Made by a program: the position numbers and the translations under genes. Positions 16,709 through 26,992 of a stretch of DNA of 64,000 nucleotides are shown piece by piece. Each line of letters opens with the position of its first letter. Position 1 is the first letter of the stretch. The notes beneath the pieces were generated by a model that was not told the origin of the DNA, did not search any database, and worked only from the letters and a program-made list of their open reading frames with translations. The DNA comes from CAWDPQ01 sp963804245 (lineage in GTDB: Bacteria > Acidobacteriota > Vicinamibacteria > Vicinamibacterales > 2-12-FULL-66-21): assembly GCA_963804245.1 (NCBI GenBank), contig CAWDPQ010000017.1:124001-188000 (forward strand), read 5' to 3'.

Positions 16709-18498
16709 GTGACCAAAACTGCGCCCTGGGCTGTTGTAGCTCTGACGGCCATGATGGCCACCCCGGCGGTGGCCCAGCAGAAGCCGAATTCCGCTGATAG
16801 CGACGCCGCTCACGTCCGTGCGTTGATTCAGCAAGCGATGCAGCAGGTGCCACAACCACCAGCTGCGCCCACAGGCACTCCGTACACCACGCCCGGGACA
16901 CGGGTGGATTTGTCGATTGAGGAAGCCGTCCAGCGCGGGATGGAGAAGAACATCGACATTGCCGTCGCCCGGATCACGCCGCGCCTCAGCGATTTCACGA
17001 TCCTCGGACTCGAAGCCAACTACCGCGTCAATTTGACGTCGGCAGCGGGAAACACGCGGGCCACCGCTTTTCCGCAACAGCTCACCCAGGGCATCACGAC
17101 CGTCACGACCACCATGCGTGAAAACTGGAGCGCCGGCATCGCGCAGAATCTGTGGAAAGGCGGCGGCAACTACAGCCTGAGCTGGACCAACAGCCGGTTC
17201 GACAATCCGAGCTCGGTCAATATTCGAAATCCGCAGTGGCAGTCGGGTCTGACGGCTTCTCTCACGCAGCCGTTGTTGCGCGGTTTCAAGATTGACACAA
17301 CCCGAGCATCGCTCCAGACCAACCGCATCAGCCAGCAGAACGACGAGATCGGACTCCAGTCGACAACGATCGGCACGCAGGCGAGCGTCCGGAACGCGTA
17401 TTGGGATCTCGTGTATTCGGTGCAGGCGGTCGAAGCGGCGCAGAACTCGCTACGATCTCGCCAGCCGGCTCGTCAAAGACAATCAGGCTCGGGTCGAAAT
17501 CGGCACGCTGGCGCCAATCGATATCGTGACCGCACAGGCCGAGGAGGCGACCCGTCGCCAGACGCTGGTGCAGGCACAGGCGACGTTGCGCACGTCGGAG
17601 CTGGCGTTGAAGCGGTTGATTGTCAGCGGCACCGACGATCCGCTGTGGACGTCGTCGCTGAACCCGACCGATCGGCCGCCATCGACGCCGGAACCCATCA
17701 ACCTCGAAGGGGCGGTGACGCGGGCGCTGGCGCAGCGGACGGATCTGCAACAGTCGAAGAACAATCTACGCATCAGCGACATCAACCTGCGCAATCAGGT
17801 CGATGCCACGCGGCCGCAATTGAACCTCACCGCGATCGTATGGCCTTGCCGGCCTTGGTGGTCCGTTCTTCCAGCGCACGGGCGCCGTCGATCCGATTAC
17901 CGGGGGGCCGATCGGCAACATCATTCCTTCGGGCTATCTCGACGCGCTGCGCAACATCACCGGCTTCGATGCGCCCACATGGACGGTCGGGCTCGCCTTC
18001 GCGTATCCCCTCGGCGTCAGTGCGCAGGAAGCCAACGTGGCGCGCTCGAAGCTGTCGCTCGATCAGTCACAAGCGAACCTGAAGGCGCTCGAGCTGACGA
18101 TCGCCACCGAAGTCACGAACGCCGCCCTGACGGTTCAAAGCTCGCTCGAGAGCGTCCAGGCCAGCTCCGTCGCCCGTGAGCTGTCGCAGAAGCGCCTCGA
18201 AGCGGCGCAGAGCAAGTTCGAAGTGGGCATGGCGACGAACTACGAGGTGGTGCAGGCGCAGCGAGATTTCGTCGACGCCCGCAACAATGAGCTTCGCTCC
18301 AACCTCACCTATCGCAAGGCGCTGGTGAATTTCGAAGTGTCGCAGACCGTCGGCACGCGCGCCGTGGGTGCCGGTGTGGCGGGCGCGAACACCACCGGCG
18401 GCATCAACAACGTCGCGACGACGACCGGCCAGGGTGGAACTGGCGGCGGCGGCACTGGCGGCGGCGGAACCGGCGGCGGCGGAACCGGCGGCCAGTAA
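16709..18498 (+). CDS. TolC-family outer membrane efflux protein, two one-base frameshifts
   Basis: Outer membrane channel of a tripartite exporter. N-terminal signal peptide (MTKTAPWAVVALTAMMA...VAQQ), then two OEP repeats with the long coiled-coil segments typical of TolC (LSIEEAVQRGMEKNIDI, LASRLVKDNQARVEIGTLAPID, and SQKRLEAAQSKFEVGMATNYEVVQAQRDF). The reading frame changes near 17450 and again near 17838; deleting one base at each gives 595 aa. Both lie in well-conserved stretches. The C-terminus ends in a pure Gly/Thr tail (GTGGGG repeated three times), unusual for the family. It is the first exporter component of a six-gene run ending at 26801. Confidence 0.88.
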
Positions 18499-18523
18499 AA
18501 ACAGGTCGATTCCAAAGAGCGAT

Positions 18524-19818
18524 ATGCGCAAGGTCATTCTCCTTCCCATCGTTGCCGTGCTCGCACTGGCGGGCTTCCTCGTCTACAGCCGCGGCGACAG
18601 CGAGGAGTCATCCGCTCAGGCCGCCGGCAGCGGACAGTCGCAGCCGGCGCGGGCCGTGGCGGCCGCGGCGCGGTTCGCCCGCCGATGCCCGTCGAGTTCG
18701 CCGTCGTCAAACGGGCGCCGTTGACCGAACGGATTCTCATCGTCGGGAACTTGATCGGCGCCGCCACGGTGCAGGTGGTGCCGAAGGTGAACGGCCGGCT
18801 GGACTCCATCAGCGTCAAGCTTGGCGACTCGGTGAGGAGAGGGCAGATCATCGCGATCGTAGAAAACAGCGAGATTCAGGAGCAGGTGCGGCAGGCGGAA
18901 GCGTCGTTTCAGGTTGGCCAGGCCACCATCCGCCAGCGTGATGCGGACCTCAAGCTGGCGAAGACGAATCTCGATCGGTCGCGCAGCCTCTTCGAGCGCC
19001 AGCTTCTCCCGCAGCAAACGTACGACGACACGCAGGCACGATATGAGGCGGCCGTTGCGCAGCTGGACCTGGCGCGCGCGCAATTCGAGCAGGCCAAAGC
19101 ACGGCTCGACGAGCTGCGCATTACTCTTGGAAACACCCGCATTCCTTCACCCGTCGATGGATTCGTCGGCAAGCGGTTCGTCGATGCCGGTGCGTTCGTC
19201 TCGCCCACTGCTCCTGTTGTGTCGGTCGTCGACATCAGAACCGTGCGGATGGTCGCGAACCTCGTCGAGAAGGACGTGACGCGCGTACCCGCCGGCACCA
19301 ACGCCGAAGTGGAGGTCGATGCGTTTCCCGGCGAGCACTTCACCGGGCGCGTGAGCCGGGTCGCACCGGTCTTCGATCCCGCGACGCGGACGGCGGAAAT
19401 GGAAATCGAAGTACCGAACACGGGATTCCGCCTCAAGCCTGGAATGTACGCACGTGTGCAACTGACGGTTGATACGCGCGCCAATGCGCTGACCGTCCCA
19501 CGGAACTCTGTCGTCGACCTGGACGGCAAAACGGGCGTATTCGTTGCGGCGACCGCCCCGGCCGGAACGGCCGGTGGCGGACAGACGCCGCAGTCGGCAG
19601 GTGTCATGGCGGCGAAGTTCATTCCCGTCCAGACCGGCATTCATGACGGCGACCACGTAGAGATCAAAGCCGGCGTCGAGGATGGCGCACGGGTCATCAC
19701 GAGCGGCGCCGGGGCTCTCAGGGACGGCGATCGCATCGTGGCCGCGAACTCCGGCGGCGGCAGACGTGGCGAGCGCGCGAATGGTAACGAACGACAGCCG
19801 CAAGGGAGCAATCGATGA
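18524..19818 (+). CDS. RND efflux periplasmic adaptor (AcrA/HlyD family), one-base frameshift
   Basis: Membrane fusion protein linking the RND pump to TolC. It begins with an N-terminal anchor (MRKVILLPIVAVLALAGFLV), a Gly/Arg-rich linker, then a biotinyl-lipoyl half (VNGRLDSISVKLGDSVRRGQ), a coiled coil (about 110-190), the second lipoyl half (TRIPSPVDGFVGKRFVDAG), a beta-barrel and a C-terminal MPr domain. One base appears missing near 18650 (GCGCGGGCC where GCGCGCGGCC would keep frame); correction gives 431 aa and a linker reading GRGGRGAVRPP. The last codon overlaps the pump gene start (ATGA), so they are translationally coupled. Confidence 0.9.
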
Positions 19819-22800
19819 GTATTCCTCGTCTCGCCATCGAACGACCGGTCACGATGTTCATGCTGTCGGGCGTGATCATGTTGATTGGCGGTCTCTCCCT
19901 GATGCGACTGCCTGTCGATCTCATGCCCGACATCTCGCTGCCGAGCATCACGGTGCGCGTCGGCTACCCTGGCGTCGGCCCGCTCGAGATTGAAGAGCTC
20001 GTGACACGCCCGCTCGAGCAGGCGCTCAGCGCGGTTGCCGGCCTCGAGCGCATCGAGTCCAACTCGCAGGAAGGTTCGAGCCGGGTGACCCTGAACTTCG
20101 CGTGGGGCACCGAGCTGAACGAGGCCGCCGACGACGTCCGGAATCGTCTCGATCGCGTGCGCGCCCGCTTCCCTGAGGAGGCCGAGGCGCCGATCATGTT
20201 CAAGTTCGACGCCAACACGTTCCCGATCATGGGCGTGGGCGTCGAGGGCGACTTCGACCGCGTGCGTCTGCGCGAAATCGCCGAGCACGATCTGTCACAG
20301 CGCCTCGAGCGCGTGCCTGGCGTCGCGTCGGTGACGGTGGACGGCGGCCTGCGCCGACAGATTCACGTGCTCCTCTCGAAGGAGAAGATTCGCGCGCTCA
20401 ATCTCTCCGCCGATCGCGTCGTCAATCTGCTACGGACGGAAAATCAGAACATTCCGCTCGGCGAAATCGACGAAGGCGACCGGACGTATCTCGTCCGCAG
20501 CCAGGGACAGTTCGAGAACCTCAACGAGATCCGAGACCTCGTCGTGTTGACCGAGGGCGGCGTGCCCGTCTACATGAAGGACATCGCCGAGGTGAAGGAC
20601 TCGACCGAGGACTTCCGATCCTTTACGCGCATCAACGGGCGTCCTGGCGTTCGCCTCCGTATCACCAAGCAGTCGGGCACGAACACGGTGGAGATCGCCA
20701 GAGGCGTGCATGCCGAAGTCGGGCGGATCAACCAGCAGGTGCCCGGCATCCAGCTCACGGTGCTCGATGACAGCTCGATCTTCATCAATCGCGCCATCAA
20801 CTCGGTCAAGGAACACGCGCTGATTGGCGGCATCCTGGTGATGCTGATCATCTTCCTGTTCCTCCGCGACCTGCGCGCGACGTTCATTGTCTTCACGTCG
20901 ATTCCGATTTCGGTCATCGGGACATTCGCACTGCTCTACTTCAACGGCTACACGCTCAACACCATGACGTTCGGCGGCCTGGCGCTCGGCATCGGCATGA
21001 TCGTCGACGCATCGATCGTCGTGCTCGAGAACACGTTCCGCCACATGGAGCATGGCAAGAGTCGCATGCAGGCGGCCATCGAGGGCAGCGAAGAGGTGTG
21101 GTCGGCGATTCTCGCCTCGACGCTGACACACATCGCCGTCTTCGTTCCGCTGCTGTTCCTGAGCGGCGTGTCGAGCATCCTCTTCAAGCAGTTGTCGGTC
21201 GTCGTGATGTTCTCGCTGACGATGTCGCTGTTCGTGGCGGTCACGATCGTGCCCGTACTCTGCTCGCGGCTGCTCAAGCTGCCGCCGCCGAAGGAAGAGC
21301 GCCACGGCCTCGTCGGTCGCCTCTATACGTCGAGCGAAAACTTCCTGAATTCGATGGACGAGCGCTACAGCCGCCTGATCCACCTTGCTCTCCATCACCG
21401 GCCTACGGTCGTTGGCGTCGGCACGGCCGCCGTCGTCGTCGCCATTCTGCTCCTGGGAACGATCGGATTCGAGTTGATGCCGCAAGCCGACGAGGGGGAA
21501 GTGTCGGTGACTGCGGAGTTGCCGGTGGGGACACGTATCGAGCGGCTCGAAGAGGCGGGCGTTCGCCTCGAGACGCTGGCCAAGGAGTTCGTGCCGGAGA
21601 CCGAGACGGTCATCGTTCAGGCAGGGGGCGGCGGCGGTTTTCAGATGGGCGGTAGCAATCGCGTCAACATGACCATCCGTCTCGTCACCAAGGACAAGCG
21701 TGAGCGCTCGAGCGAAATCATCGCCCGTGATTTGAACCGGCAGCTGCCCGGAATCATCCCTGGCGTCATCATCCAGACGCGCGCCTCCGGCGGTAACCAG
21801 CAGTTCAATCGAATCACCGGCGGCGGCGACTCGTCGCGCGTGGCGCTCGAAATCCGCGGCGACGACTTGCGTCAGGCACAGATGGTCGCGCAAAGCGCCA
21901 AGGCCGTCATGGACAAGGTGCCGGAAGTTCGCAACGCCCGCATCGGACGCGACGACGGTCGGCCGGAACTGGCGATTCAGGTGGACAGACCCAAGGCGGC
22001 GCTGCTCGGTCTCTCTGTGACGGGCGTGGCCAACTCGATCCGCACGAGCGTTGGCGGCACCCAGGCGGCGTTTTTCCGCGAGTCTGGCAACGAATACCCA
22101 ATCGTGGTGCGGCTGCGCGAAGAGGATCGTGAACGGGTCGAGGATTTGAACGATCTGCTCATCGAATCGCCCCAGGGAAAGGTCCTGCAGGCGAAGAACC
22201 TGCTCACGCTGCGCAACCAGTCAGGACCAACCGAAATCCAGCGGAAGAATCAGGAGCGGATCATTCGCGTCAGCGCCGAACCGGAAGCGACGCTGAGCGA
22301 GGCGCTCAGCGCCATCACCGCCCGTCTCGGCGAAGTGCGCGTTCCAGAGGACTTCTCGATCGGCTTTGGTGCGGAAGCCGAGGAGCAGGCGAAGGCATTC
22401 GCTCAGCTGCGCTTGATGCTGATCCTGGCCATCATCCTCGTCTACGCGGTCATGGCCTCACAGTACGAGTCGCTGCGCGATCCATTCATCATCATGTTCT
22501 CGGTGCCGCTGGCAGCGATTGGCGTGGTGCTGGCGCTCAAGCTCACCGGCACCTCCTTCAGCCTGCAGGCCTACATCGGCGTGATCATGCTCGCCGGTAT
22601 CGTCGTCAGCAACGCCATCCTGCTCGTCGACTACACGAACGTGCTGCGGCGCCGCGATGGCATTCCGCTCAGGGAAGCCGTGGAGACGGCCGGACGCGTC
22701 CGGCTGCGGCCGATTCTGATGACGTCGCTCGCCACGATGCTCGGCCTCGTGCCGATGGCGCTTGGTATCGGTGAAGGCGCTGAGCTGCAAGCTCCACTCG

Positions 22801-22925
22801 CGCGCGTCGTCATCGGCGGACTTCTGGCGTCGACGATGATCACGCTCCTTTTCGTCCCGGTCGTCTACACGCTCTTCGAGGAGGGCTGGAAGGGGCTCCG
22901 AGCAGGCGGCGCGAAGCACGCCTGA
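19815..22925 (+). CDS. RND efflux pump permease (AcrB/HAE-type)
   Basis: Proton-driven inner membrane exporter, 1036 aa, uninterrupted. TM1 near residues 13-30, the porter domain with VGYPGVGPLEIEELVTRPLE, TM2-TM6 from about 335 to 500, TM7 near 540, second porter domain, and TM8-TM12 at about 855-1020 with ILAIILVYAVMASQYES and VSNAILLVDYTN. In TM4 the proton-relay site reads GMIVDASIVVLEN, with a single Asp where AcrB has two; this single-Asp form is common outside Proteobacteria. Tandem porter and membrane halves and full length support a functional pump. Substrates cannot be told. Confidence 0.95.
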   Translation: MSIPRLAIERPVTMFMLSGVIMLIGGLSLMRLPVDLMPDISLPSITVRVGYPGVGPLEIEELVTRPLEQALSAVAGLERIESNSQEGSSRVTLNFAWGTELNEAADDVRNRLDRVRARFPEEAEAPIMFKFDANTFPIMGVGVEGDFDRVRLREIAEHDLSQRLERVPGVASVTVDGGLRRQIHVLLSKEKIRALNLSADRVVNLLRTENQNIPLGEIDEGDRTYLVRSQGQFENLNEIRDLVVLTEGGVPVYMKDIAEVKDSTEDFRSFTRINGRPGVRLRITKQSGTNTVEIARGVHAEVGRINQQVPGIQLTVLDDSSIFINRAINSVKEHALIGGILVMLIIFLFLRDLRATFIVFTSIPISVIGTFALLYFNGYTLNTMTFGGLALGIGMIVDASIVVLENTFRHMEHGKSRMQAAIEGSEEVWSAILASTLTHIAVFVPLLFLSGVSSILFKQLSVVVMFSLTMSLFVAVTIVPVLCSRLLKLPPPKEERHGLVGRLYTSSENFLNSMDERYSRLIHLALHHRPTVVGVGTAAVVVAILLLGTIGFELMPQADEGEVSVTAELPVGTRIERLEEAGVRLETLAKEFVPETETVIVQAGGGGGFQMGGSNRVNMTIRLVTKDKRERSSEIIARDLNRQLPGIIPGVIIQTRASGGNQQFNRITGGGDSSRVALEIRGDDLRQAQMVAQSAKAVMDKVPEVRNARIGRDDGRPELAIQVDRPKAALLGLSVTGVANSIRTSVGGTQAAFFRESGNEYPIVVRLREEDRERVEDLNDLLIESPQGKVLQAKNLLTLRNQSGPTEIQRKNQERIIRVSAEPEATLSEALSAITARLGEVRVPEDFSIGFGAEAEEQAKAFAQLRLMLILAIILVYAVMASQYESLRDPFIIMFSVPLAAIGVVLALKLTGTSFSLQAYIGVIMLAGIVVSNAILLVDYTNVLRRRDGIPLREAVETAGRVRLRPILMTSLATMLGLVPMALGIGEGAELQAPLARVVIGGLLASTMITLLFVPVVYTLFEEGWKGLRAGGAKHA

Positions 22926-22961
22926 CGCCTGCGTCGTATTAACGAGCAGGGCTAGATCGTA

Positions 22962-24771
22962 ATGAAAAAACTGATCCTCATCGTCCTCGTTCTCGTGGCG
23001 GTCGGCGTCGGTGCCGGTGTGTACACCATGCGCCGGAATCAGCCCGAGCCGGCGGTCACGGCGCAGCAGCTGTCACGAGGCGACATCGTGGATACGGTCG
23101 GCGCGACCGGCACGCTCGAAGCCGTCGAGACGGTCGACGTCGGGACCCAGGTTTCCGGCGTCGTGAGGGAACTGTTCGCCGATTTCAACTCGATTGTTCG
23201 AAAGGGCCAGGTCATCGCGAAGCTCGATCCCTCGCTGATCCAGACGCAGATAGAACAGCAGAGCGCGAACGTGGTCAGAGCGGAGGCGGACGTCGAGCGC
23301 CTCAAGGTTGCGCTCATGGACGCGGAGCAGAAGCTCGACCGCGCCCGGCAGATGTCCGAGCGAAGTCTGATTCCGAAAACCGAGCTCGAAACCGCGGAAG
23401 TCAACGTCAAGTCTGCCGAGGCACAGATCCGATCGTCGGAGGCGAGTCTGACTCAGGCCCGCGCGCAGCTCAATAGTCAGCGCGTCAATCTTGGCTACAC
23501 CACCATCGTCGCGCCAATCGACGGCATCGTGATCTCGCGCAACGTCGATCAGGGACAGACGGTAGCGTCCAGCATGAACGCACCGACGCTCTTCGTGATC
23601 GCCGCAGATCTCACGAAGATGCAGGTGGTCGCGAACATCGACGAGGCGGATGTTGGACGCATGCGGCCGGGTCAGAACGTCAACTTCCGGGTCGATGCGT
23701 TTCCGAACGATACGTTCCGCGGCACCGTGCAGCAGGTGCGCTTGCAGCCGGCGGTGGTGCAGAACGTGGTGACCTATTCGACCGTGATCGCGGTACCCAA
23801 TCCGGATTTGAAGTTGAAGCCGGGGATGACGGCCAACGTCAACATCGAGATCGCGCGGCGGACGAACGCGCTGCGGATTCCGAACGCCGCGCTTCGCTTC
23901 CGCCCGACCAATGAAATGTTCGCGGCGCTCAATCAGCCCGTGCCGCAGGAGATGCAGCGCGGAGGGGGATTTGGCGGACGCAGTCGCCAGGGCGATGCGG
24001 CCCAGTCGACACCCGGTGGCGGCGGGCGCAACAGCGCGGCACCATCGGCAGATCAGACAGCAGCGGCGCCACAGCGAACGGAAGGCACGCAAGGAAGCGG
24101 TCAGGCGGGTGCGCAGGCGAGAAACAACTCACCGGAAGCTCGCGGCGGCGGGGATTCGAGTGCTGCTGGTCGGTCTGGTGCGGCCGACGGCCGTGGCCCC
24201 GGTGGCGGCCGCGGTTTCGATCCGAACATGAGCCCGGAAGAACGTCAGCGCCGGCGCGAAGAGATGTTGAAGAACATGACGCCCGAGCAGCGGGAACGCT
24301 TCGAGGCGCGCATGCGTGAACGGCAGACCGCGGGATCGGCGCAGGGCGGCGGCGAGCAGAGCTGGCGGTCGTCAGAACGGCGGCTCGCAGCCCGCGCCCA
24401 ATCAGGCTGGCCGAGCGAACGCCGAGCCGCAGTCCCGCACGCTGTCGTCAGGCGCCACGACGATCGACTCCCTCTTCGGTCCGCTGCCCGTCGTCGAGAC
24501 TCGCGGCATGGCCTGGCTCTTCGTCAACAAGCAGCTGAAGCCGGTCCGCCTCAGGCTCGGAATCAGCGACGGCACGTTTACCGAGGTCATCAACGACGAA
24601 GAACTGCAGCCCAGCATGGAAGTCGTCACCATGATGACGACGGGGCTCGAGCAACGCACCACACCCGGCCAGGGTGGCAACCAGAACCCCTTGATGGGTC
24701 CACAGCGCGGCGGCCCAGGACGTCCGGGCGGCAATGGTGGCGCCGGAGGCGGCGGCCGCGGACGAGGCTAG
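22962..24771 (+). CDS. MacA-like periplasmic adaptor with charged Spy-like insertion, one-base frameshift
   Basis: Adaptor for the MacB-type transporter encoded next. N-terminal anchor (residues 1-22), lipoyl half with GTQVSGVVRELFADFNS, coiled coil (about 95-175), second lipoyl half (YTTIVAPIDGIVISRNVDQGQTV), then a beta-barrel (NIDEADVGRMRPGQNVNFRVDAF). After about residue 320 there is an extra low-complexity stretch rich in Gly, Gln, Ala and Arg, followed at 423-455 by a charged helix containing SPEERQRRREEM and MTPEQRERFEAR, like the LTxxQ motifs of Spy. The frame breaks near 24360; removing one base restores the membrane-proximal domain (ETRGMAWLFVNKQLKPVRLRLG) and gives 602 aa. It ends 6 bases before the ATPase. 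Confidence 0.88.
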
Positions 24772-24777
24772 CCACCA

Positions 24778-25577
24778 TGCCGGTCATCTCGGTACGGGAC
24801 CTCGTGAAAACTTACGTCGTCGGCGAGGTCACCGTTCGTGCCCTGCGCGGCGCGAACATGGACGTCGATGCCGGGGAATTCATTGCCGTCACCGGACCAT
24901 CCGGCTCGGGCAAATCGACGCTCATGCACATTCTCGGGTGTCTGGATCGTCCGACGAGTGGTCAGTATTTTCTCGACGGGCGTGACGTCTCCCGGATGTC
25001 GAAGGACGATCTCGCGGCGGTCCGCAACCGGAAGATCGGCTTCGTTTTCCAGGGATTCAACCTGCTATCCAGGACGACGGCGCTCGACAATGTGGAGCTG
25101 CCGCTGCTCTACAACGGCGGCAGCGGCATGAAGACCGCCGAACGGCACAAGCGCGCGATGGACGCGCTCAACGCCGTCGGGCTCGGCGAGCGTCAACATC
25201 ACTATCCCAACCAGCTGTCGGGCGGACAGCAGCAGCGCGTGGCAATCGCCCGCGCGCTGATCAATCAACCCTCGATCATCCTGGCCGACGAGCCAACCGG
25301 AAACCTCGACACGCGGACCAGCATCGAGGTGATGGGTATCTTCCAGCGTCTCAACATCGAACGTGGCATCACCATCGTCCTCATCACGCACGAAATGGAC
25401 ATCGCCGAGTACGGGACGAGGCTCGTGCGCTTCCGGGATGGGAGGATCCAGGTCGATCAGAAGATCGTCAATCGCCGCGATGCCGCAGCGGAGCTCGCCA
25501 AGCTGCCGCCGCCCGAACCGGATATCGATATCCCCGCCGATCCAGTGCCGGCCGAGCACCTCGGCGGCGTCTCATAG
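24778..25577 (+). CDS. MacB-type ABC transporter ATPase
   Basis: 266-aa nucleotide-binding subunit. Walker A GPSGSGKST near residue 41, Q-loop GFVFQGFNLL, signature LSGGQQQR, Walker B IILADEPTGNLD, switch LITHEMD. In E. coli MacB the ATPase and permease are one chain; here they are two genes, as is common in other phyla. A C-terminal extension of about 35 residues (LAKLPPPEPDIDIP...) goes beyond the fold. The ATG at 24778 directly follows the MacA-like gene. Because of the frameshift in that gene, the raw frame runs from the adaptor into this ATPase; I regard that apparent fusion as an artefact. Confidence 0.93.
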
Positions 25578-25586
25578 GACACACGC

Positions 25587-26801
25587 ATGTCAATCCTCAT
25601 GACGCTGCGAATCGCAGTGAAGGCGCTCAACCGGAACAAGATGCGCACCATCCTGACGATGCTCGGGATGATCATCGGCGTCGGTGCGGTCATCACGATG
25701 GTGGCGCTCGGACGCGGTGCGCAATCAACCATCGAAGAGCAGGTCAAATCCGCAGGCACGAACCTAATCAACGTCAATGCCGGAAACTTCTCACAGGGGG
25801 GCGTGCGCCAGGGCCAGGGGATGGCCAACACGCTCATGCCCGCGGACGCGGACGCCGTCCGGTCGCTGCCGGGAGTGCAGTACGTGGCCGCCGGCGTGAA
25901 CTCGCGCGCCCAGGTCATCGCCGGCAATCAGAACTGGTCGACCCGTATCGAAGGTACCGAGGTCGATTTCCCGTTGATCAGGAATTGGCCGGCGAAATAT
26001 GGCGGCTTCTTCACGCCGCAGGACGTGAACACGGCGGCCAAGGTTGCCGTTCTCGGAACTGTGGTCGCCGAGACGCTGTTCGGTCCGGACGTGGACCCGA
26101 CAGGTCAGATCATCCGCATCCGCAATCAGCCGTTCAAAGTTCTCGGGGTGATGGCCAGCAAGGGTCAGGGGTCGTTCGGCCAGGATCAGGACGATACGAT
26201 CTTCGTGCCCTACACGACCGTCCAGAAGAAGCTGCAGGGCATTCAGCACATCAATAACATCACCATTTCCGCCGTCACCTCGGACACTGCCCCGGTGGCG
26301 GCAGCCATCACCGACCTGTTACGGCTGCAGCACAAACTTCCCCCGGGCGAGCCGGACGACTTCATGGTCCGCACCCAGGAAGAAATTGCCAGTGTACGTA
26401 CTGAAACCACTCGGACGATGACCACTCTCCTGGCCGCGATTGCCGGCGTTTCGCTGCTGGTCGGCGGCATAGGCATCATGAACATCATGCTGGTATCGGT
26501 CACCGAGCGCACGCGCGAGATCGGCCTGCGGCTTGCAATCGGCGCCAGGGGAAAAGACGTTTTGCTGCAGTTCCTCGTCGAGGCCATCGTCATCAGCTTG
26601 TTCGGCGGATTGCTTGGAATCGCTCTGGGCTACGCCTTGTCGGACGTGCTCGAGCGCACGCTGATGTGGCCCACGTCGATTCCGCCGAACGCCATCGGCA
26701 TGGCGTTCGGTTTCGCCGCGGCAACCGGCGTTTTCTTCGGTTTCTATCCGGCGCGGAAAGCGGCGGGGCTGGATCCGATCGAGGCGCTTCGATACGAATA
26801 G
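25587..26801 (+). CDS. MacB-type ABC transporter permease (MacB_PCD + FtsX)
   Basis: 404-aa mechanotransmission permease: TM1 at about 20-42 (ILTMLGMIIGVGAVITMVALG), a periplasmic MacB core domain (about 45-270), then three C-terminal TM helices (about 280-305, 330-355, 365-390) with the FtsX-type ERTREIGLRLAIGAR coupling loop. With its ATPase, the MacA-like adaptor and TolC it would drive periplasmic substrates outward (known role of the family: macrolides, siderophores, peptides). Start 25587 is 9 bases after the ATPase stop. It is the last gene of the efflux run, followed by the GTTAGTC repeat. Confidence 0.93.
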   Translation: MSILMTLRIAVKALNRNKMRTILTMLGMIIGVGAVITMVALGRGAQSTIEEQVKSAGTNLINVNAGNFSQGGVRQGQGMANTLMPADADAVRSLPGVQYVAAGVNSRAQVIAGNQNWSTRIEGTEVDFPLIRNWPAKYGGFFTPQDVNTAAKVAVLGTVVAETLFGPDVDPTGQIIRIRNQPFKVLGVMASKGQGSFGQDQDDTIFVPYTTVQKKLQGIQHINNITISAVTSDTAPVAAAITDLLRLQHKLPPGEPDDFMVRTQEEIASVRTETTRTMTTLLAAIAGVSLLVGGIGIMNIMLVSVTERTREIGLRLAIGARGKDVLLQFLVEAIVISLFGGLLGIALGYALSDVLERTLMWPTSIPPNAIGMAFGFAAATGVFFGFYPARKAAGLDPIEALRYE

Positions 26802-26872
26802 TCAGTCGTTAGTCGTTAGTCGTTAGTCGTTAGTCATTAGTCGTCGTTCGTCATTAGTCATTAGTCGTGGTT
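26802..26872. repeat. GTTAGTC heptamer array
   Basis: About nine units of GTTAGTC and close variants (ATTAGTC, GTTCGTC, CAGTC) begin at the permease stop codon. The same heptamer appears as remnants at 39661-39685 and 46831-46868, each time starting at or next to a gene end. Non-coding; stem-forming partners are not visible. Confidence 0.7.
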
Positions 26873-26884
26873 TGTGGGTGGTTT

Positions 26885-26972
26885 GGCGCGCGCAGCGCGC
26901 CGCCGGAGCGGAGCGGGGCGATGGGCCTCGCGAGCGACGGCGATGGGGGTCCGGCGGGGCGAAGCCCCCCGG
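26885..26972. repeat. Two strong GC hairpins (REP-like) before the small secreted protein gene
   Basis: Hairpin 1: GGCGCGC-GCA-GCGCGCC at 26885-26901. Hairpin 2: CCGG/CCGG plus GGGGC-GAA-GCCCC at 26951-26972, with one unpaired C. The second ends about 10 bases before the AAAGGAG ribosome site of the gene at 26993, so it could terminate upstream transcription or affect initiation. No T-run follows. Confidence 0.5.
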
Positions 26973-26992
26973 TCTCGTAAAGGAGCAGGCAC

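Noticed and set aside
18368..18498. The three GTGGGG units at the end of TolC as a regulatory repeat
   Set aside because: They are in the TolC coding frame and give a Gly/Thr tail; slippage-prone, but no sign of a separate function.
20430..21893. A 487-codon open frame antisense to the RND pump
   Set aside because: Shadow of the pump gene with no recognisable domain and biased composition.
22962..25577. An apparent 871-residue fusion of MacA-like adaptor and MacB ATPase in one frame
   Set aside because: Between about 24360 and 24775 that frame is Arg/His-rich nonsense, while another frame encodes the normal MacA membrane-proximal end. The fusion results from one extra base near 24360.
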